DNA from: Salvia splendens
Lineage: Eukaryota; Streptophyta; Magnoliopsida; Lamiales; Lamiaceae
Direction: 5' to 3'
Length of the DNA stretch: 64,000 nt
NCBI RefSeq assembly: GCF_004379255.2
Contig: NC_056035.1
Span: forward strand, 37,824,773-37,888,772
Numbering within the stretch: position 1 is the first letter of the stretch; the number at the start of each line of letters is the position of its first letter. The notes under the pieces were generated by a model, which made no database searches, had not been told where the DNA came from, and worked only from the letters and a program-made list of their open reading frames with translations. Shown here piece after piece: positions 49,402 through 59,460 of the stretch. Both the position numbers and the translations under genes were made by a program.

Positions 49402-49662
49402 GGTGTGTGTATGTGAATGGCGGTTTGTGTGTGGTTTATGTGTTTTATTTCTTTTATTATTTATATTATTTACAATGTAGATTTTTTTATTGTAAAATTT
49501 TACACTAATAGAAGTATCAGGAAATGAGTTTCAATATGACATTTATGTCGAAGTGCATACGTGTAGTGAAAACCTAGTGTGTAGATAGTATATCTATTCT
49601 GGCACTTTTTATAAAGTGTGATAAAAAAAGTCTAGTGAGAAGCAATTTTTCTAGTAGTGATT

Positions 49663-50300
49663 ATCACAAAATGGAACACCAATATTAAATAATGCACAAT
49701 ACACAAATGCACAAATTCACCTACACAACATTACACAAAATTATAACACAATTCACCTACACAACATTAACAATTCAAACTAAACAATATAAATCAATCT
49801 AAACAATTTCAATAATTTCTTACTATTGAACCCAATATCAAATAATGTAACACCTAAACCCAAATAATGCAACACCAATTTAAAACTCACATAAACCAAA
49901 TCAAGTTACCCAATTTTTAAGCTAGAACAACACTACCTAGTTTAAACCCAATTTTAATATGATTTATACCCTAACTAAACACTAATATCTCAAACATTAA
50001 TCAACAATAATGCATTCAAACAAACCACTGCACAAAATAGTAACACAACACAAATTATCAACTCAATTTAAAACTCATTACAAACCCTAACTAACTACCA
50101 AACAATTACTCCATTTTTGTCAAAAATAAGCATACTAACCGAATGATATATCAAATATGCGGAAGAATGGCACCGATTAACTCCTTGTTGATGCAATTGC
50201 AAGAGATTGGCGTGCTTGGGGAAAAATGCGTCGCTGCTGCTGTGCGTTGGGTGTGGTTTGGCGATTTGGGGAAGAAATCCCGATATATTCCCCTATTCTG
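49663..50300. other. Upstream region of the PMD gene, A/C-rich, no gene seen
   Basis: Simple A/C-rich sequence. The block attcacctacacaacatt..acaattcaaa.taaacaata at 49735-49830 is a diverged copy of the sequence at 45815-45875, on the other side of the CACTA insertion, so the region was tandemly duplicated before that insertion. Confidence 0.5.
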
Positions 50301-50307
50301 TGAAGAA

Positions 50308-50558
50308 ATGCCATTGAGGTTGGCGTTTTTCAAAGTAATCTTTATTTTTTTCCGGAAATTCAATCGTAACACGTCAATCAGATTGGCGTGTTCTAAACCC
50401 CAGACGCCATCACTAATGGAGTTTTTAACCGAAACACGCCAACCTAGTTGGCGTGTTTAAATAAGTACTGTATTTTTTTAATTCACAAATTAAATGTAAA
50501 ACGCCAGTATGGTTGGCGTTTTCACTTAATAAAACGCTAGCTCGGTTGGCGTTTTTCC
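50308..50558. repeat. Palindrome array, right end of the second MULE
   Basis: About six copies of the palindrome, e.g. CGCCAACCTAGTTGGCG and CGCCAGTATGGTTGGCG, between the right terminal repeat and the PMD promoter region. Mirrors the left array. Confidence 0.8.
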
Positions 50559-50629
50559 CATATATGGAACAATTAACAAAGTGTGTACATTTTTGTTATT
50601 GTAGTAGTAGAGTGCCTCATACATCCGAT

Positions 50630-51483
50630 GTTCTATTTAATTTGCGTATGTTGCTCATGTTCACATGTTGTATATATGTAAAACCAATAAACCATCACTG
50701 TCAAGATATGTGTAAATTGTAATATTGATTGATATGTGTAAATTGTAATATTGATTCAGGGAAACGTGTAAATAATTGTACTGTAGTATATTAATTTAAT
50801 TATGAGAAGGGAGAATTATTTTTAGATTTTTAATCATGAAAATATGAAGGGTGCGCCTTTCTTGATGTATAAGTAATTATAAATCATAGTTGCGACTACT
50901 CTAGCTAATACTAGTAATTACTATAAATCAAATTAAACTATTAAAATTGAAGATATAATTATTAAAAAACCTTGGACAGGGGACCATTGTAATAACAGAG
51001 TCATGACTATCTTTTTTAAATTAAGCACAAAAATTACAAGTAGTATTTTTAAATAAATATAAATCGAAGTATATCTTCATCAAAATCAATCGACGTTGGC
51101 GATACATATATGGCAGTGCAGAACCTTACTTCACAGTTCACATGCAAATTTTTATGTATTTTAATCATACCAAATAGAACAGACAACACTGATAACTGCA
51201 CTGACTTTCAGTACATGTAGGAAAGAGACCAGATCTTGGCATTTTATAAGGTCAATTATTAATTTGGCTAATTGCAGCCCAAAATTATAACAAAAATAAT
51301 GATGTGGGGCTGTAACTTTTTTTCCAAATGCTGCCAATGAAGTAGTACAGAATATGGGGTTTTGCAAGTAATTAAAATCCCTTTTGAAAGAAACAATCAA
51401 GTCATTAATATTGATGCGAATATGGGTAGGAAACAACAAAAGAAATAAATGCATAATTTATTACTCCTTTTTTTTGTTGTTTA
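50630..51483. other. Intergenic DNA, no gene seen
   Basis: AT-rich and non-coding; a short direct repeat gtgtaaattgtaatattgatt occurs twice at 50710-50755. No element ends recognised. Confidence 0.5.
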
Positions 51484-52915
51484 GAGCATCTCCAATAGCG
51501 GCGAGCGCACCGGCTAGCCGATTCTTGGCGCTCGCCGGTTCGCTCGCCGAACCATTGCAGTCGGCGAACGCCAAATCGGCGAGAAAAACGGCGAGCGCAC
51601 GCCGATTCCCGAGCGCTCAGCGATGCGCTCGACAATCTCCTTGCCGCCATTGCATGCTCCAGATCGGCGAGCGGGATTTTTTTTATTTATTTAATTTTTG
51701 AAATACAATATATACGCGATTTGGACGTCATTTTCATTTGCACCACTTGTTTTAACGAGTACTCTCTCTATCTTAATTTCTGTACAAGAGCAACAACGCG
51801 AAATGGAGCACAACAACGAGCCTACTCCAGGGACGAGCTGGTCTCAAACTCCGATGGTACCCGCGGGAGGTGGATGGGGTCCGATGCCCGGGTACTATTA
51901 CCCTTGGCAGCAGATGATGCCAGGGGTGGCATCCGGGGGTGGTATGCCGAGACAACGTCTATCGCCCCAGTCTTGATTTTGCTACTGCTGCTTCGCACAC
52001 ATCGACCCCAGCGGAGACGCAGTTCACTGGGTTTGAGACCTTCTCCTTAGAGGAGTTGGGACTAGACATGCCCACCGGTTCCGGTTCCGGCGGTTAACCG
52101 CCGAACCGGAACCGGCGGTTCCGGAACCGGAACCGGAACCGGAACCGGCGCAATATTCCCGAACCGGAACCGGCGCAATTCGGTTCGCGGTCCGGTTCAG
52201 GTTCAAGATATTTCGAACCGGAACCGTCACCGAACCGGCGGTTCGGGACGGTTCGGAACCGGCGGTTAACCGTGGAACCGCCGGTTCCGGCGCTTAAATC
52301 GAGGCAGGGGGATGGGGGCCGGTGGTGATCTTCAAAAACGGTCGAAACCGCCGGTTTTTCGGCGGTTAACCGGCGGTTAATCGGAAAAACCGGCGGTTAA
52401 CCGCCGGTTTAGTGGCTTTCGAGGCGGCGCGGAGCACGAGGCGACAATGGAGCAGCTTTTGCAGACGGTTCGTTGACCGAACCGGCGGTTTTATTTCGGA
52501 AACCGGCGGTTTTGGCCCGGAAACCGGCGGTTCCGGCGGTTTTCCGCCAAAACCGCCGGTTTTGTGAAAATTCAAAATTTTTTTTTTTTTTAAATTTCAA
52601 ATTCGAATTCTTCCATTTTCCCCCTCATTTTTTTCTATAAATACCCCCCTCTATCCTCATTTACATTCACCCCACTCTTGTGTTAATAAGAGTTTCTCTC
52701 TTCAATCTCTCAATTCTCTCTCTTTGTCTCCAATTTCTCATTTGTGCTATTGTGCTTCCATTTAATTACGCAATTGCTACTCTTATTACGCATTGTTATA
52801 CACTTATACAGTTATACTTGTTCCCGTAGTTCTATAAGTTGTCTTTCTTTCTCAATTACTAAAACAAAAAAAATATATTATTCCATATTTCTACATTTCT
52901 ACATACCATTCCAAT

Positions 52916-53521
52916 ATGTCTTCATCCCGAGAAGGTCGTGTTGATAAGGGAAAGGGAAAGGCCAAGAGGCCATCTCGGAGATCCGTTATTGATGAAATTT
53001 CTCAAATGAACATGGATGAGTGGCAGGTTAATATTTATTATCTACTAATTTCATTAATTTTGTCAAATGCGGAATATATTTTAATGATCTTCAAGTACAA
53101 CTTAGCCGCATCCTGAATGATCTATGAAATCTTACCTTGGAATCAACCTTTTTTTCTTGCAAAATGTTGCCCATTTTCTAAGCAAACACATATCAGCACG
53201 CTATATACACATTGCTGCATTTCTAATAGGGGCAATTTGATCTTCCAAAGCAATCAATGCATCTCGAACACACATAGTCAGAACATTATTCAAGCATCTA
53301 GCATGGAAAAAATCAGAACAAACTATCTATTAGTACTAATTTTTTCCATGCTAGATGCTTGAATAATATTCTGACTATGTGTGTTCGAGATGCATTGATT
53401 GCTTTGGAAGATCAAATTGCCCCTATTAGAAATGCAGCAATGTGTATATAGCGTGTTGATATGTGTTTGCTTAGAAAATGGGCAACATTTTGCAAGAAAA
53501 AAGGGTTGATCCCAAGGTAAG
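52916..53521 (+). pseudogene. hAT transposase remnants (first exon plus a piece of the catalytic region)
   Basis: After a CT-rich leader, ATG at 52916 opens MSSSREGRVDKGKGKAKRPS and ends at a GT donor after 53026. At 53345-53515 the plus strand reads RCLNNILTMCVRDALIALED, QIAPIRNAA, a TAG, then LLRKWATFCKKKGLIPR, resembling the region of hAT transposases after the conserved Cys/His block. The dimerisation region and most of the catalytic core are missing. Confidence 0.6.
53131..53521. repeat. Inverted duplication of a hAT transposase fragment (arms ~182 bp, loop ~27 bp)
   Basis: The left arm 53131-53312 is the reverse complement of the right arm 53340-53521 with only a few differences (for example atcagcacgc versus gcgtgttgat). 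Very high arm identity means the duplication is recent or kept similar. A transcript through it would form a long, nearly perfect hairpin. Confidence 0.92.
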
Positions 53522-55521
53522 AGAACTACGTGGGCTTTGATTCCTCAATAAAATTGTGGATACGTAGGCAACTCAACTTAAATTTGAAAAGTTTAACTTT
53601 GAAAGTTTAAGTTGATCTCAAGCCCTTTTCAATTTTTCCTTTTTCCCCCCCATTTCATTTTTTTTTAAATTTACCTTCCGAGTCCGACGAGGCGACGAGC
53701 CGACGTCCGACGACACTTGTAAATTATATTACATTGTTGTATGTTGTTGTATTGTATACTTATGTATTGTAAATTGTAATGTATCGTTGTCCGTTACAAC
53801 TCAAAATCAATAAAATTTATTTCATTTTCTCCTTATTCGTCTTATTTGTGCTTGAATTATGCATTGTCTTGTTCCGATTTGTTGTATAAAGCCAAATTTC
53901 AAATTTAAAAAAAAAATAATAATAATAATTGAACCGGCGAAACCGCCGGTTCAAAAACCGGAACCGCCAAAACCGCCGGAAAACCGGCGGTTCCGAACCG
54001 GAACCGGAACCGCCCGGTTTTCGAACCGGAACCGGAACCGTGAAATAGCCTCACGGTCCGGTTCCGGTTCCGCTTCCGCCAAAACCGGAACCGGCGGTTC
54101 CGAACCGGAACCGCCGGTTTTCGAACCGTGGGCATCTCTAGTTGGGACTAGATCTCGGGGATGCGAACACTCCAGTTCAAACAGGGGGAGTAGGGCGAGG
54201 TCGGGGCGCGCCCAAGAAGAAGAAGGGGAAGAGGGTGGTCGGCGAGTCGTCGCAGTCAGTTGGTGACGACAGCTCAGCACGGAGGAAGTGGACGGACGCG
54301 GAGAACGTCGAGCTGTCCAAGGCGCGGGTGACTGTTTGTGATGATCCCCTCGCCTCGAACAATCAGAGGATCGTCAACTTGTGGGCTAAGATAGCAGCAG
54401 CCTACAAGACATTTTGCCCGGAGGGGAGGCAACGCAGCGGGGAGGAGTGCCGGAAGGGGTGGGACCGAATCCGGCAAGGGGTCTCCCGAATTTCGGGCTT
54501 GTACACCAACGCCCTCCGAATGCAGTCCAATGGCCAAACTGACGAGGACTGCAGGAGGATGGCGGAGAAAGAGGTACCCGTGCTCGGGCTTTACAAGGAG
54601 TTCACCTACTGGAACTGCTACCTGGTGCTAATGGACTCCGAGAAGTTTCAGGCAGGAGTCGATGTTGGCTGGCCGAAGTAGCAGCGCCTGAACTATACCG
54701 GTGATTACGCCGGCGGCGGCGGTTCCCACGACCTCCCCGAAGATGCTCAGGAGACATCGTCCCCTCCCGCGTTTACTCGCTGCACTCGCTCGGTTGGTCA
54801 AAGGCGGGCACAACGGGCTCGCCAGAGGTCCGAGGAGGTCCAGTCGCCATCCCACACTGTTGACAGCCCGACAGCCAACCTCGTCTTCTTGGCGTGTCAA
54901 CAAACGCGGACTCAGATGTACAAGGTCATATCTGACTGGAAGAATGCCACTGACCCCGAGGAGAAGAGTTTTTTTTCACGCACTGCTCGTGAGTATGCGA
55001 GCTGATTTGACTGCCGCCGCGGCACAGGTGGGGGGCTCAGACGCGGGCTCAGATGCCACAGATTTGGGGGTCCCGGATAGCGGCGACGACGGCGAGGCGT
55101 GAGGCGGAGGCGGGAGGGCTCGTGCGTGGAGTAGGAGTTTTTTTTTAAATTAATGTAATTTTTTTTTGTTAATGTACTTTTTTTTAATTAATGTACTTTT
55201 AAAATTTTTAAAATTATTATTGAATTTTCCCGTATGTGTCGTAAATTTAATTCTGTATTTTGTGTGATTTTTAATTATTTGTTTTTAATAATTTTGTTTA
55301 TTGTGGTTGGGTTATGACTGAGCTATTGCTTGTCCAGTTGCTTGTCCTGATGATGTGGCAGGAGGAGTTTTAGTGCTGATGATGTGGCAGGAGGAGTTTG
55401 TGGTTGGGCTATGGCTGGGCTATTCTTATTGGATATGCTCTTAGTATTTTTTTCGTCCATTTTAGTGTTGGCATTAATGCTTACCGTGTTTCTGCTTGCA
55501 TAGAAATTTGGATCCTTTTAA

Positions 55522-56722
55522 GAGCATCCACAACGCGTACCTTCACGGTGCCGCGTTCCATGTCTGCGGAACGAAACCGCGGAGACACGCGTTGCACCCG
55601 CCCGTGTCGTCCCCATGTCGTGCCGTGAGACGTAGCCGCGAGAGCGGCACGACACGTCTCGCCACGCGCCGAGGCGACGTGGCGAGCTCCCAGCGCATGC
55701 GTGACACCCACTCGCTGCCCCGCAAGTGGGTTTCGTCACGGTGACGCAATAATTCATTTTTTCAAAAATGAATTTTTTAAAAAATATTTTTTATTTATAA
55801 AAATTGATTTTTATATTTAAAAACAATTTTTACAATTAAATGAATACAAGAAATTCGTAATAGCCCATATATATTTGATGGACTTGCGAATTTATGAAAC
55901 TCATTCTTGGTTATTTCTTTTTTATAGAGACATCCTTGAATGTTTTATGTTCCACTTTCGATGTGGGACAAACTCATTCTTGGTTATTTCTCTTTTATAG
56001 AGACAACCTTGAATGTTTTATGTTCCACTTTCGATGTGAGACAAACTCACTCTTGGTTGTTTCTCTTTTATAGAAACATTATTGAATGTTTTATATTCCA
56101 CTTTCGATGTGGGATAAACTCACTCTTGGTTGTTTCTCTTTTATAGAGACAACCTTGAATGTTTTATGTTCCACTTTTGATGTGAGACAAACTCACTCTT
56201 GGTTGTTTCTCTTTTATAGAGACATCCTTGAATGTTTTATGTTCCACTTTCGATGTGGGACAAACTCACTCTTGGTTGTTTCTCTTTTATAGAGACATCC
56301 TTGAATGTTTTATGTTCCACTTTCGATGTGGGACAAACTCACTCTTGGTTGTTTCTCTTTTATAGAGACATCCTTGAATGTTTTATGTTCCACTTTCGAT
56401 GTGAGATTTTAATTATGTCTTTTTCTATTTTTTTAAATTATGTCATTTATATTTTTTTAGGATTTTAATTATGTCTTTTTCTATTTTTTTAAATTTTAAG
56501 TTGTAATGTTATTTTTAATTTTAATGAAGTGTGTTTGTTTTAATTGAATTGGGTTGGAAATAAAAATAAAAAATGAAATTGAATGAATAGTAATTTAAGG
56601 AACGGATAAGGAACGGAGGGTTGCAGGTTCCGTTCCTTAGTTAAGGAATAGAGTAAAAAAGTACAGTGGGGTACGCAAATAGTAGTTTAAGGAACGGTAT
56701 AGCAATAGCATTGTGGATGGCC
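55522..56722. mobile_element. Nonautonomous Harbinger element with 73-bp tandem repeats (1.2 kb)
   Basis: Ends GAGCATCCACAACGCG and GCATTGTGGATGGCC, with TAA on both sides (55519-55521, 56723-56725). The left ~230 bp (..CTCGCCACGCGCCGAGGCGA..) match the reverse complement of the right end of the element at 13349, and the right ~150 bp (ggaacgg..cagtgggg) resemble that element's left end. It is thus a deletion derivative of that family, in the opposite orientation, with the transposase replaced by a repeat array. Confidence 0.88.
55891..56405 (+). repeat. 73-bp tandem repeat, about seven copies
   Basis: Unit: (a)catccttgaatgttttatg ttccactttcgatgtgggac aaactcactcttggttgttt ctcttttatagaga. Full copies start at 55930, 56003, 56076, 56149, 56222, 56295 and 56368 (last one cut). 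Copies differ by a few bases; there are no spacers. Confidence 0.95.
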
Positions 56723-56725
56723 TAA

Positions 56726-57997
56726 TATCCTAATTGTTATGGATGTCAACTGGGTCAAACAATTTTCAATTTTAGGTTAAGGTTAGTTATTCAAACTAAT
56801 CTTTGTATATTACTACAACCATTAATTTGATAGGTTGTTCATCTTATATCTTAAGTTGTGAAATTTTATTGTTCAATTCTCTTACGTAAAGTTTGACTAA
56901 TGATCCTTTATTAATACCGCTTCCATTACTTACAATGCAGAAAATTTGAACAATTTATCCAATAAATTCTAGCGTATACGCACAATTAAACCAATTCTTC
57001 TTCTCTCAAGAAAATTCAAATCAATACAACAATAAACTTCCTGTCGAAAGCGTGTTTTTCAATATCAAATCCTAACAAATTAATCAATGTTAAGTGGTGT
57101 TAAATCTTCTTTAATGTCCATCCATACCATTTTTAATTAGTTACATTTCTTACCCACAAAAAATCAAACTTTGAGCCAATAATATATTATTGATATATCA
57201 TCTGCTCATCCATTCCGATTTTGCAACATAGTTAGACCAACAGTTTTGAACAATTGAATTCTCTCGCCTACGTAATCTTTCTAAAATGTAATCTAGCTCA
57301 CTCTCAAATCTCACCCGACAATCACCAAAATTATTGTTTATTATTATTATAAATAGTTTTAATTATGAATATAACTTAAACAATAAATACCCCTCATTTT
57401 TATGAAAAAAATATACTATGGGGTCACTATTTTATTATTAAATGTATGAATCCGATTTCCACTAAGGAAGTTATCCAGCAAAATGTATAGAAGTTCTTGG
57501 GTTTGAAGTTTGAAGTAACGCATAGAAGTGAGAAAAGCATGTAATCGCCCCATATCTGGATTTTACCATGATTGGATACAACCACCAAACAAAATTCTGG
57601 GACTCCACAAAGCTGTGTTCGAATTGCATAGATTCTTGTATTAAAGGCTAATTAAAAAGGGTAGAAAATACTTTCTAAAAAGGAGAAATAAAAAGAGAAA
57701 AAACAAAAAACAGAGAATATAAAAGTGGGAATAGAAGCACGCCAAGATACGAACCCCAGGATTATTTATCAGATTTTGCCGGCGTGACGCCAAAGGCTGG
57801 CAAAGCCCCCACTATACCTATATATCCCATCCAAAAATACCTTATTCATGTGAAGTAAATTGAATCAACTAGGAGCCTTATACTAAAATATTTATTAATT
57901 TAATTTAAATAGATGCTTTAGAAGTCGAATGGAAAACGTATTATAATTATTTTTGCTATGATGAGATATCCATTGTACGTAATGCATTGTTTGCAAA
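56726..57997. other. Intergenic DNA, no gene seen
   Basis: AT-rich. A GC-richer patch at 57740-57830 (gccggcgtgacgccaaaggctggcaaagcccc) is followed by a TATA-like ctatatatccc, but no coding sequence follows. No TE ends recognised. Confidence 0.4.
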
Positions 57998-58006
57998 TTT
58001 CTCTAT

Positions 58007-59451
58007 GAGTGATGCTAAATGGTCATATTATGGCCAGTCATAATTTATCTTTTAGCTGAAAATTAAAGGAGTTCACTTAATAATTAACTCGCCTTAAAAG
58101 TATCAAAACTCTTAAAACAACTCTACCCTCTACCATAGTTTATAAAGTAAGTAATTTATATTCATCTATCCAACAATGTTTTTATTATTTTTAGAAGATA
58201 TTTACTTTTGATTAGAGTACTTTATATCCTTTTGCTTTTTATTCAGATTTGTATTTAAAATAATATTACTCGACATATACTATAATCTTAAGAAATATTT
58301 TTGTCATTACTATTATTATTTTTATTTTTATAAATTAAGTATGACGAAAAAAGCTATCATAAATTAATTTAGTTTAACTTAATATTAAGTTTCAATACTA
58401 TGTTGTCATAATATTTCATAATCTAATAATCGTATATCATAGTACAATATAATATATTATTATTTGATTGTAATACACCTTAGTGTTTAATACATAAATT
58501 ATTAACTTGTGTATTATGATATAGTGGAGAATATATTATAATCATAATTAGTGTATATACTACACTAATTATTACTACTATATACGAAGTATGTCACAGT
58601 AAACTTATTATTTACTAATATGTGTTTTAATGTGTCACGATTATTAGTATTACATTCAGTTGAGTAATCGGGGTTGTCAATTAATTTTCAATTTAATTAT
58701 GTAACAAAAATTTATAAATCAAATAACAATTTGCTTTAATAAATCATTGAAATAATTGAAACAAAAGTGTGTTACTAAAAAATGGGTCACACTTCATTAG
58801 AGAGAAATAAATTTCCATAAATAGAAAGTTTCTATTGTAAGAGGACGGATCAAAGAAAAATAGTTTCTATTTTTAGGGAACAAGGGAGTATTATATATGA
58901 ACACAAATATATGTAACGAAATGCTATGCTATAAATTGATACAAATCTAATGAACTTCAATATTAGTTAGTACAATCATAAAGACTTAAAGTCCTAAACC
59001 GTCCAACTCATATCTAAAATCAGTTAATATATTCAATCAATTGGTCAATTTAATTAAATACTCAATATAAAAATAAGTTGAATATTACTATTAAGTAAAC
59101 ATATTATAGTGTACATAAAAATAAATGATTCGAAAATCACGATATCAAAATCGACGAGATTGAGATGGTGTGGAGAATTTTTGTTTGACAAAGTGGGTGA
59201 AGGCATGAACCTCAGTATATTCCTTTTTTTCTTTAATTTTATTTAATTTCATGTTTTCAAATTTTATAAATATATGAATTAAATTCAAACTTAAAAATAA
59301 TGATCTCATCTTTAAAATAAATAGCAAAGAGTAATAGTGTAAACAAACTTGATCATTAAATAACATAATTAAGTAGTTATTGCTTTTATGCTATATATTG
59401 TCTTAAATACCCTTTTATGACTGACTATAATATGGCCACATAGCATTATCC
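58007..59451. mobile_element. MULE-type nonautonomous element (1.45 kb)
   Basis: Ends GAGTGATGCTAAATGGTCAT and the reverse complement of ATGGCCACATAGCATTATCC, with inverted identity continuing through catatta..cagtcataa. Flanks TTTCTCTAT (57998-58006) and TTTCTCTAA (59452-59460) form a 9-bp duplication with one difference. The AT-rich interior has no transposase and contains the remains of a Stowaway-like copy near 58760-58892. Confidence 0.75.
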
Positions 59452-59460
59452 TTTCTCTAA

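Larger units (their letters stand above)
45896..49659. mobile_element. CACTA element (3.76 kb) inserted upstream of the PMD gene
   Basis: Left end aACTACTAGAAAATTGGC (first base changed from C), right end GCAATTTTTCTAGTAGTG, flanked by a 3-bp duplication ATT (45893-45895, 49660-49662). The first ~200 bp share the TGGCACTTAATGCAAGTGC and ATGAAACATGGCGTGTAATG words with the element at 16019, so they are one family. There is no transposase. Several minus-strand stretches end in good splice donors, suggesting captured host gene DNA. Confidence 0.88.
38865..50627. mobile_element. Second MULE, with decayed transposase and plant-mobile-domain genes; ~11.8 kb including insertions
   Basis: Left end at 38865-38935 (ATCGGAT..GGCACTCTACTACTA..AATAACGAAAATGTACGC) and right end at 50560-50627 are inverted copies at about 80 percent by eye. 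Inward, both carry arrays of a CGCCA-spacer-TGGCG palindrome. Between them lie a MULE transposase (+) and a PMD gene (-), convergent, separated by a third palindrome array. A hAT element (42826-43526) and a CACTA element (45896-49659) inserted later; without them the element is ~7.3 kb. I could not find a convincing 9-bp duplication, so the exact termini are uncertain by several bases. Confidence 0.72.
52063..54140. mobile_element. hAT element, internally deleted (2.08 kb), inserted in Harbinger ORF1
   Basis: Begins TAGACATGCCCACCGGTTCC and ends GAACCGTGGGCATCTCTA, with an exact 8-bp duplication GTTGGGAC (52055-52062, 54141-54148). Both subterminal regions (52075-52560, 53930-54125) are dense in CCGGTTCCGG/AACCGCCGGTT palindromic words. 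Between them are the 5' leader and first exon of a hAT transposase gene and a hairpin made from a later piece of it. Confidence 0.92.
51803..55102 (+). pseudogene. Harbinger ORF1, Myb/SANT-like DNA-binding protein, interrupted
   Basis: Starts MEHNNEPTPGTSWSQTPMVP with a Gly/Pro/Tyr-rich region; a one-base slip near 51960 leads to FSLEELGLDLGDAN, a frame that runs across the hAT insertion site when the insertion and one duplication are ignored. Downstream 54142-54681 encodes KKKKGKRVVGESS, then the trihelix/Myb-like domain RRKWTDAENVELSKARVTVC.. NNQRIVNLWAKIAAAY.. QRSGEECRKGWDRI. This is the DNA-binding partner that plant PIF/Harbinger elements use with their transposase. A TAG at 54679, and a slip in a T8 run at ~54968, break the C-terminal part, which ends ..GSDATDLGVPDSGDDGEA at 55102. 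Confidence 0.82.
51486..55439. mobile_element. PIF/Harbinger element carrying only the Myb/SANT-like ORF1; split by a hAT element
   Basis: Left end GAGCATCTCCAATAGC and right end GCTATTCTTATTGGATATGCTC are imperfect inverted repeats with TTA on both sides (51483-51485, 55440-55442). Without the hAT insertion it is ~1.87 kb. ORF1 fills the middle; no transposase ORF2 exists. The right subterminal region has gatgatgtggcaggaggagttt twice. Its TIR start matches the MITE at 10916. Confidence 0.85.

Noticed and set aside
55891..56405. CRISPR-like regular array
   Set aside because: Copies are directly joined 73-bp units with no unique spacers, in a plant transposon.
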